A DNA stretch of 64,000 nt from Gordius sp. MW1 (taxonomy: Eukaryota; Nematomorpha; Gordioida; Gordea; Gordiidae). This document shows, piece after piece, positions 57,101-64,000 of the stretch. The DNA is taken from the NCBI GenBank assembly GCA_964036665.1, contig OZ038530.1, forward strand, positions 20,730,001 through 20,794,000, given 5' to 3'. Position numbers and translations under genes: made by a program. The stretch's first letter is position 1; each line of letters begins with the position of its first letter. The notes beneath the pieces are model-generated. The model was not told the DNA's origin. It searched no databases and was given only the letters and a program-made list of their open reading frames with translations.

Positions 57101-60100
57101 AAGCAAAGATTATTTCTTCGCCGAATGCGCTAAGTTGGATGAAAAAGGTGAGTTTTTCCCCCGCTAGCTATAATAATTTTGTAACTACTTCTCAAACTTT
57201 CTTTAAGCACTATGTTATTCCTATAATAGGTTAATTACAGTGTTCGTTATTTCATTATGATAGTTGTCTTTATCATGTTTGATATGTTTTGTTTTCGTGT
57301 AAGTTTCATGTCTTGATTTGTCTCCTTATTTTTTATAACCATGTCCACTTGCCCTTTCCACGTGACACTAGGTCGTCCTCTTCCTCTCTTCCCCAATACC
57401 TCTGTGTCCAGTACTTTTCGATTTACATCAAATGTCTTCCTTCTCAGTTATTGATATACTACCTTAGTCGATTTTCGTTAATTAATAGTTATAATTTTGC
57501 TAAAATTATCTTCTAAGTTTTTACGATTTGGGTTTTAGGGTGTCATAGGAACAAAATTTTAACTTAATTTTAAAAGATTTTGTCTATTATATGGTTGATA
57601 CGTAATAGCCGTTCAAAGCGAGGTGGAAAAGGGAGTCCAAAACAATCCGTTGCTGAATCTCGACGAGTTTGAAGATGAAACACCCTATTCCGAAGTTGTT
57701 ATAATTTATTTGTAATTCTTTGCTAATATTATGAATATTTAGACTTCGTTGGGTTTTTGCTGTTATATGCATGGGCGTAGCCGAGGGGGGTTGGACAGGG
57801 ATGGGCAGCTTCCACCATCTTAATCCAAAAATTTTGTTGACATTCATTAAAATTATGACTAAAATTTCAAAAAATAATCAATTTGCCCCTCCCTAAATCG
57901 TTATTGCCCCCCCCCCCCGTCTAATTCCTATCCTGGCAACACCCGTGGTTATATGCATAGACAAATGATACTAATTAACTCGAGAGCTATTGATAAATTT
58001 AAGCAAGGGTATATATCGCCATGTTTGAAGCGTATGTCAGAAACTCGAAAAGCTTGGCCCGCTGCACGAATCTGCTCGCCCGGCCCGTCTGTCGTATATT
58101 TAGATTTTCGGGCCGGCCAAAAAGATGAGTTTCATATTGTTGAGTATTGTATATGCTAAAGGCTGATAATTCACGAATTGATGAAATTTTATGTTTTTAA
58201 TTATGAATTGTTCAGAGATTATTTCGAATACAGATATAATTTAATCCATACCTAGGATATTTGCTTGACTCCTTTACTTACAAAACCTTATAATGAATTA
58301 TTATCATTTATGTAAACCTATTGTAAATATACGAAAACGCTTTTTTCAAATGGCAAAGTGCGATAATTTGAAAACTCTTTTTAAAATAGAGCTTTTGACA
58401 AAAGAGATTAGTTAAAAGTCTCAAAGTCCCTTAAAAAATTATGGGATTTGCGTCCAGAGTTTGTTGAGGCAGTATGTCCTAGATTATATAGACTGCTCGT
58501 GCCTTATGTTTCGTACCATTAAATTCACCATTTTGAATTTATCTATCTCCCATGTATTTCTGCAATGTACCCCATTATTAAAACAGAGATAGCGAATTAA
58601 CCTTCCCCTTTAGTTAATAGAATTCGTAATAATGTTTTAAAATGCTGTTTTTAGTGTTTAACTAGTTCAATTTTTTTAAATTACTTTCTGAAAACACTTT
58701 AATAACCAATCTATATGTCCTTCCCTTATTTGTGCACATTTCAAAATGGCGGAAAGATGGTACACTTATTTAACGTTGATGAGCAGTCTATTTAGTCCAT
58801 GGTAGTAGTAGAATTTTTTTAATTTTGTTCAACTTTCAGTACAGAAATTTGCACTGTGACATAATTATATATGGAGCTTACTTGAGTCTTTAATTAAACC
58901 ACTATTTTTTTACTTAAAGTTCATTTTTCATTGCATTTTAGCCAATTTTCGATCTCTACTCCGACATTGGCAATCAAAATTTATCGCTCATTCAAAGGTT
59001 CAATCAACATTCTATCCTGTTATCACAAGCCACATTCCCCAAAAATAAGTCATCGCAATTATCGAGAATTCTGCAAAAGAACGGCCAACAAATAACCGAA
59101 ACCGCTAGCGCCAGTGAAAAATTTGAAATTCCCGACAAAAAGGTATTTCACCTTATTACCTAAAAACTTAGTTGTCACTTTAAAATTACATATAAAAATA
59201 GTAGCATGTTAGTGTTGTAAAAACGGCTGGGTTTTGCTTGGTACCAAGCAAAACCCAGCCGTTTTTACAACACTAGTAGCATGGAATCCTATAATAAAAC
59301 GTAGTTTTTTTTACAAAATCGCTTGATACTTTTTTATTTAAATGTTGCCAGTACAGTATATTTAAATTTAAAAGTAGTTTAAACTCAAGGAACTAGATAC
59401 TTTTTTATATTTTTTTCTGAGATAAATAATAAAATTGCAACTTTTTTTAAATCCGACAAATTTTTCTAAAAACTACATAATTTAGTTGATCATCTCTTCA
59501 AATATCTAATTTAATGACAATCTTAAATATCTCAAGAAAATTGGAATTAAGTGTTTTACCCTGATTTTCACTTATTTCATTCATTTTTATAAAATACGTG
59601 TATTTTTTAATTAAGAAAAAAATTATAAATATCGGGCTTTGATTTACAAGGTAATTTTGCAAGATCGTTTACACAACGAATACATGGATTTGGAAGGTCC
59701 AGCCACAGTTTCCACTAGCCACACCCAACAAAATGACTCGTCCGATGGTCCTGCTAACACTTTCAAGCTGAATAAACCTTCAAATTTTTTTCAAGGGCCC
59801 ACAAATCTAGATTTTCAAGTAAGAACCTATAATTCAAAAACCTGCTAAAGCTGTAAAATTTTACATGGATTTAAGGTTAGGCGAAGGGTAAATACTGTAA
59901 CTTGGGTGTTAGTGTTATCGTAACCGAGTTCTTTAACAATTTTTTTCGGTGCCAAATATCGTGTTAGATTTATAATACTTATTGGGGGTCGGATTGGGTG
60001 CATTAGTCTGCACGAGTGGTCCGTAAAAATTCTTTGGTTCGGGTTGAAACTTTTTTTTGCACTTTCGGGTCGGGTTTGGGTTGAAAAAAGTGAATTGCAG

Positions 60101-61412
60101 GTCTCTAGGGTGCACACATGGACATACCATCGAGGGACCCTTCATTTATTTCAATAATATATATATATATAATTGTTTTTAGTTGTTACTATAATATCCG
60201 ACTATCTTAAGATTTATGCCTTATCAATTTTCATAGAGAAGTTCATAATGAGTCGACCGAAAGCAAAAAGTGGACAAAAATTTTGACGTATACTTAATTT
60301 TATTTGGACCCACTCAATTATGTTTGCTATAAAAATGTGGCAGGGGAGGTTAGCTGTTGGTGCTTTTTGGCTGAATATAGATCCCAAGTCCGAGATTTTT
60401 AAATTAAACCATTCTGATAAAGAGTACTTTTTATTAGGCAAAAGATCTTAATGGAAATCGTTAAATCCAACACGATTTTCATACACGGATCAATGCCATC
60501 CGTTTAATTTTAGCGCGTTTCTATAGTGTTTTAGTCGAGAATGTAATTTTTTTTTATCGCAGTATAATTTTAAAATGCTCTGGAAGTTTTTTGCATTTCC
60601 TATATTCCTTTTAAGTTTTTTCTCCCATTTGGTATACGATAACGGTAGGTTAGCTTTGCCAAAGTATAGATCAAAATAATTATTAAATTTAGAGAAGGTT
60701 TAAAATATTTGGACATATAATCATTTTTTCCCATTGTCACTTGTAAAAGGTCGACCTGCATCATCATGATACCATGTCGTCTCACCAGGGACACCAGGAT
60801 GTGACGTACGAAGAAGTTTTGCAATGCCACGAAATTACGAAAAATTTAATCAACGATATCACCAAAGATACCTCTTCTCTAGTGCTTATTTCTAAAAATT
60901 GATTTTTTACCTAGAAAAAAAGTTTTTTTTGTAATAACAACGCTTTTACTAAAATTTTTGCTACGAAAGCTTTTGATAAATTATGCTAAGCGAAAAAAAT
61001 TTACGATCATAAAGACATTTATAGCTGTAAGTAAATAAATAAATTTGATTTTTTTTTTGGTATTGTTTAAACTTGTTGAATTTAAGGCTTAATCTCTTTT
61101 TAAATGTTGGCCTTTAGCTTTAATTTTAAACTAGTATCCTTTGGCTTTAAGGGCATTATTTTTAAAAATGGAGGTGCGATGCGTTTTGTAACATATCTCG
61201 CAACTTTACTGTTATAAAATTGGCACTTAAATTCGATTTTATCCGAAAGAAAACGGTTTTAAAAATTATTAGGACGCGTTTAAACACCATATTTTAAATG
61301 TATTCGCACATTTAGGATTCATTGCTGCAAAGGGCAGCGCCTCAAATACTGAACGACCTTTCACCCGGTGGTCGACTGATGGACAAAGCGACTCCAGCGC
61401 TAAATATTAACG
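54192..61412 (+). CDS. GTF2H1: TFIIH core subunit p62 (general transcription factor IIH subunit 1), 3' end outside window
   Basis: Nine exons keep frame for 504 codons: 54192-54342, 54640-54899, 55314-55569, 56986-57147, 57609-57694, 58942-59142, 59651-59818, 60750-60881, 61316-61412. p62 is a core TFIIH subunit in RNA polymerase II initiation and nucleotide excision repair. Order: PH domain ([30 protein letters not shown], then [20 protein letters not shown] across exons 1-2); first BSD domain ([20 protein letters not shown]); [20 protein letters not shown]; second BSD domain ([15 protein letters not shown], then [11 protein letters not shown]); IQRFNQHS; and LSPGGRLM. All match human p62 closely in order. 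The last 150 or so residues must lie beyond 64000. The donor of exon 5 (GTTGTT) and that of exon 8 (GTGCTT) are weak. A LINE sits in sense in the intron after exon 9. Confidence 0.95.
55609..55764. mobile_element. GGGCGTAGCC-family MITE (copy h)
   Basis: It begins CATGGGCGTAGCCAGG and ends CCTGGCTACGCCCATG: a near-perfect 16-bp inverted repeat, 40 bp after exon 3 of GTF2H1. GGGAGGGGCGGCTGCCCCCC lies near the left end. Confidence 0.9.
56474..56631. mobile_element. GGGCGTAGCC-family MITE (copy i)
   Basis: It begins CATGGGCGTAGCCAGC and ends TTGGCTACGCCCATG, in the opposite orientation to copy h (the CTGCCCC-rich arm is on the right). A C run follows at 56657. Confidence 0.9.
57245..57480 (-). 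pseudogene. LINE 3'-end fragment in GTF2H1 intron 4
   Basis: The stretch CTTGCCCTTTCCACGTGACA followed by AGGTCGTCCTCTTCC matches LINE copy A at 39795-39830 (minus strand: GRPRxxWK-type basic box, then the 3' region). It also supplies the uninterrupted sequence across the piggyBac insertion point of copy A. Confidence 0.75.
57770..57947. mobile_element. GGGCGTAGCC-family MITE (copy j)
   Basis: It begins CATGGGCGTAGCCGAGG and ends TCCTGGCAACACCCGTGG, 75 bp after exon 5 of GTF2H1. The right end has diverged. Confidence 0.75.
59201..59283. mobile_element. Perfect 66-bp palindrome with 8-bp target duplications
   Basis: 59210-59275 is an exact palindrome centred on TTGGTACCAA with outer ends TAGTGTTGTAAAAACGGC. 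GTAGCATG occurs immediately outside on both sides (59201-59208, 59276-59283), with one extra T on the left. Ends plus an 8-bp duplication suggest a minimal hAT-type element with no interior. It lies in the intron between GTF2H1 exons 6 and 7. Confidence 0.9.
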
Positions 61413-61599
61413 GTATATTTTCATTGTGCCCTTGGCATTCATTAAGTTTTATATTAATTTGAAGAAAAAAATTGAATGGAAAATTGCTCTGATTATTATA
61501 AATTGCCTTTCTCGGCCAACACGAGCAAACTATACCTCTGAAAAGCCTCCTATTCTTAATAAATAATTTTGGATTATGTTATTGCTTTTAAATTAATTG

Positions 61600-63750
61600 G
61601 CTCACCGGAAGAAAATCCGCTCTCCTACGTCTCGTCGTGCAGGGGGGTAACAGATTATATCTGGCTAAAGGAGAAGCGGTCCGTGTCACTTAGAAAGACA
61701 AAAAAAAAAAAGTTTAAAGTGACACGGCTCATACCTCTCTATATGTGGATTCGTTTATATGGAAAGGTTTCAAAAGAATGGTCCTTTAGAACTCACCCTC
61801 TAAGGAAAACGACTCAAACCCCTGTGATCTGGGGTCAGAATAGGATCTCCGCTCCTCGCGAATCGTACAAACCGACGAAGAGGTTGGCGCCAGGAAGGGC
61901 ATCCGGCTGTAAAACCTGCTCCAATCTCCCCCTATCTCTAAAGGCTACACCCTAAGGGTTGCAACCTGGAACATAGGGAGCATGACGGGAAGAGCGGGCG
62001 AGGTAGTGGAAGCACTCAATCGGAGAAGGATAGATATATGCTGCATACAGGAGACAAGGTGGAAAGGAGAGGGTGCTAGGATGATGGGAGCCATTGGTGC
62101 GCGGTATAAATTCTACTGGCAAGGGCACAAGGATGGAAAAGCTGGTATAGGAATACTTGTCGCTGAGAAATGGGTGGACAAAGTTATCGATGTCAAGCGA
62201 TGGAATGACCGGATTATAGTTATAAAGATGGCGATGGGAGAATGGCTATTCAACGTTATATCGGCCTACGCCCCTCAAGTAGGAAGAAGCGATGAAGAAA
62301 AAGACATTTTCTGGGATCGTCTGATGGAAATTACTTCCCACCCTCAAGAATCAATTATTTTAGGCGGGGATCTAAACGGACATGTTGGCGCGAATATCGA
62401 TGGTTATGAAGGTGTCCATGGTGGTCACAGCTACGGAACCAGGAACACGGAGGGGGAACGCATTCTGGATTTGGGGACGCTACTCAGATGGTTATATGCA
62501 ATACTTTCTTCAAGAAAGAAGACAGGAAGCTTATAACCTATGAATCGGGCACCCTCAAAAGTACTGTCGATTATATGATGGTCAAAAAATCGGACAGATG
62601 TATGGTGAAAAACGTCAAGGTTGTCCCTGGGGAAGAATGCGTGACACAACACCGTCTTATTTTTGGGGATCTCGTAATGAAGGGGCTTATAAATCCAAAG
62701 AAACGCTATATCCCGAGACTCAAGGTGTGGTGTTTGAAAGATGATACTCAAAAGAGGGATTTTGCCGAAGCACTTGATGGAACCTCAGTGGAGATGGCGA
62801 AGAACGTAAACGACAAATGGACGGCTATGAAGAATGCTTGGCTTGACACAACATCGCGCGTTTGTGGTTGGACAAAGGGGCCCCCAAGACATAAGGAAAC
62901 TTGGTGGTGGAACTCTGAGGCGGCTAAAGCTATCGAAGATAAAAGGCGTTGCTATAAAGTCTGGCATGAATCTCAACAAAGGTGCGATAAGGTTACGTAT
63001 CAAGAGGCTAAAAGAATTGCAAGAAGGACCGTCTCCAGAATAAAGGAAACAAAAAGATGCGAGTTTGCTCTACGCCTTGACTCAGAGGAAGGGAAGAAAA
63101 ACATGTTTCGTGTAGCCAAACAAATGGCGAAAGAACGACTCGATGTTGTGGCGACTAAATGCGTTAAAACGCCGGCGGGTAACATCATCTCCCATGGCGA
63201 TGGAATCAAAAAAGTTTGGAAAGACTATATGAAACGACTCTTAAACGAAGAGAATACCTGGGACAATGACGTTGTTTGTGATAAAGTTGAGGGACCCTGC
63301 TGCTGGATTGGGACTGACGAAATTCAGCGTGCCATAAAGAAAACGAAACAAGGTAAAGCGGCAGGCCCAACAGGAATAGTGGCGGAGATGGTAAAAGCTT
63401 CTGGACATTTGGGAGTCGTTTGGCTTACACAGCTGTGTAATGCCATAATTCAGGAAGGGACTATACCTAGCGATTGGAAAAAGAGCGTTATTCTACCAAT
63501 CTACAAAGGAAAAGGCGACCCACTTGACTGCGGATCATATCGGGCTATTAAGCTCCTCGACCAAACTATGAAAGTTATAGAGAGGGTGCTCGAGAAAAGA
63601 ATCCGGGAACAAACGAACATCGACGCTATTCAGTTCGGATTTAAACCAGGGAAAGGGACCACCGATGCCATCTTTATAGTACGACAGATGCAAGAAAAAC
63701 ACCAAGCAAAAGGGAAAAGACTATACTACGCCTTCGTAGACCTAGATTTT
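61600..63750 (+). mobile_element. APE-type LINE, 5' part intact, cut inside the reverse transcriptase
   Basis: The untranslated leader includes a stem (CCGTGTCACTT at 61681 pairing with AAGTGACACGG at 61717-61727) around an A run, and GCGCCAGGAAGGGCATCCGG, a leader motif common in such elements. The coding region follows from 61943. The element stops matching at about 63749, immediately after FVDL of RT motif A; the following 250 bp are unrelated AT-rich DNA. Confidence 0.9.
61943..63748 (+). pseudogene. LINE polyprotein: apurinic endonuclease plus truncated reverse transcriptase
   Basis: The first frame starts LRVATWNIGSMTGRAGEVVE and has CCIQETRWKG (catalytic Glu), VISAYAPQVG and GGDLNGHVG (Asp/Asn), ending near 62535. 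A one-base loss at about 62475 moves the frame; the second frame continues GDATQMVICNTFFKKED, STVDYMMVKKSD and TQHRLI (His). Then comes WWWNSEAAKAIEDKRRCYKV, GKAAGPTGIVAEMVK (RT motif 0), LPIYKGKGDPLDCGSYRAIK (motif 1), FGFKPGKGTTDAIFIVRQM (motif 2) and YYAFVDLD (motif A start). The YxDD box is absent. The order endonuclease-RT and the motifs fit RTE/CR1-like animal LINEs; the clade is not settled. Confidence 0.92.
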
Positions 63751-64000
63751 CTATTCTTAAATAATAGGAATAGATACGGGGTTTAATTAAACTTTTAGAA
63801 TTTTATTTATCAGGAACTATTGCTGTTAAGTCCTTTAATTTGGTGGTCCTTCCCGGAAAGGGAAGGATATTAACTACAAAATTATATCTACTTTATTTCT
63901 ATCAGAAAGTTATAGAATGAATGAGTAAAAGATCATCTACTACATTAATCGATAATGATAATTAATAATATCTCTTGTCAAGCGAGGTATTCATATATTG
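63750..64000. other. No gene seen; unknown sequence joined to the broken LINE
   Basis: AT-rich with one GGTCCTTCCCGGAAAGGGAA inverted stretch near 63845. It is probably either the start of another insertion or GTF2H1 intron. The window end prevents a decision. Confidence 0.4.

Noticed and set aside
62431-62751. 106-codon minus-strand frame within the 61.6-63.7 kb LINE
   Set aside because: Antisense shadow of the endonuclease domain.
1-64000. CRISPR arrays, operons, ribosome binding sites
   Set aside because: The spliced genes and the transposon types show animal nuclear DNA. The tandem arrays seen have no regular short repeat-spacer structure.

Overview
The window is nuclear DNA of an invertebrate-type animal. 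It is strongly AT-rich, its genes are split by GT-AG introns, and it carries several kinds of eukaryotic transposon. Three genes have recognisable animal counterparts: an orphan receptor of the GPR158/GPR179 family, complex I subunit NDUFB4, and the TFIIH subunit p62 (GTF2H1). I cannot name the phylum. All exon models were read by hand from conserved motifs, splice signals and reading phase.

Layout. 1-20.7 kb has no host gene I can see. It holds repeat families, a low-complexity C/T-rich block, a decayed LINE (7.3-8.5 kb), a complete but defective hAT-type transposon with matching 8-bp target duplications (10802-14071), and two foldback elements with telomere-like cores. 21.1-38.3 kb is one plus-strand gene for the GPR158-like receptor, 12 exons, with many small inverted-repeat elements in its introns. 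39.1-44.8 kb is a nested repeat complex: a reverse-strand LINE, cut by a piggyBac-like TTAA element and partly triplicated around copies of a 306-bp LTR-like unit. 45.1-46.8 kb is NDUFB4 (plus). 48.3-49.9 kb is an unrecognised two-exon minus-strand gene. 50.8-51.65 kb is a large imperfect palindrome. 54.2-61.4 kb is GTF2H1 (plus), nine exons in view, with its 3' end beyond the window. 61.6-63.75 kb is a 5'-complete but 3'-cut LINE lying in sense in a GTF2H1 intron.

The host genes are housekeeping (mitochondrial respiration, transcription and DNA repair) plus one neuronal-type or metabotropic receptor; there is no sign that they work together. The most unusual material is in the repeats. A set of foldback elements have arms built from a duplicated word of the form TCAAA-GTAGCA, and some have degenerate telomere-like cores. 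There is also a perfect 66-bp palindrome with 8-bp flanking duplications, and the LTR/LINE tandem structure.
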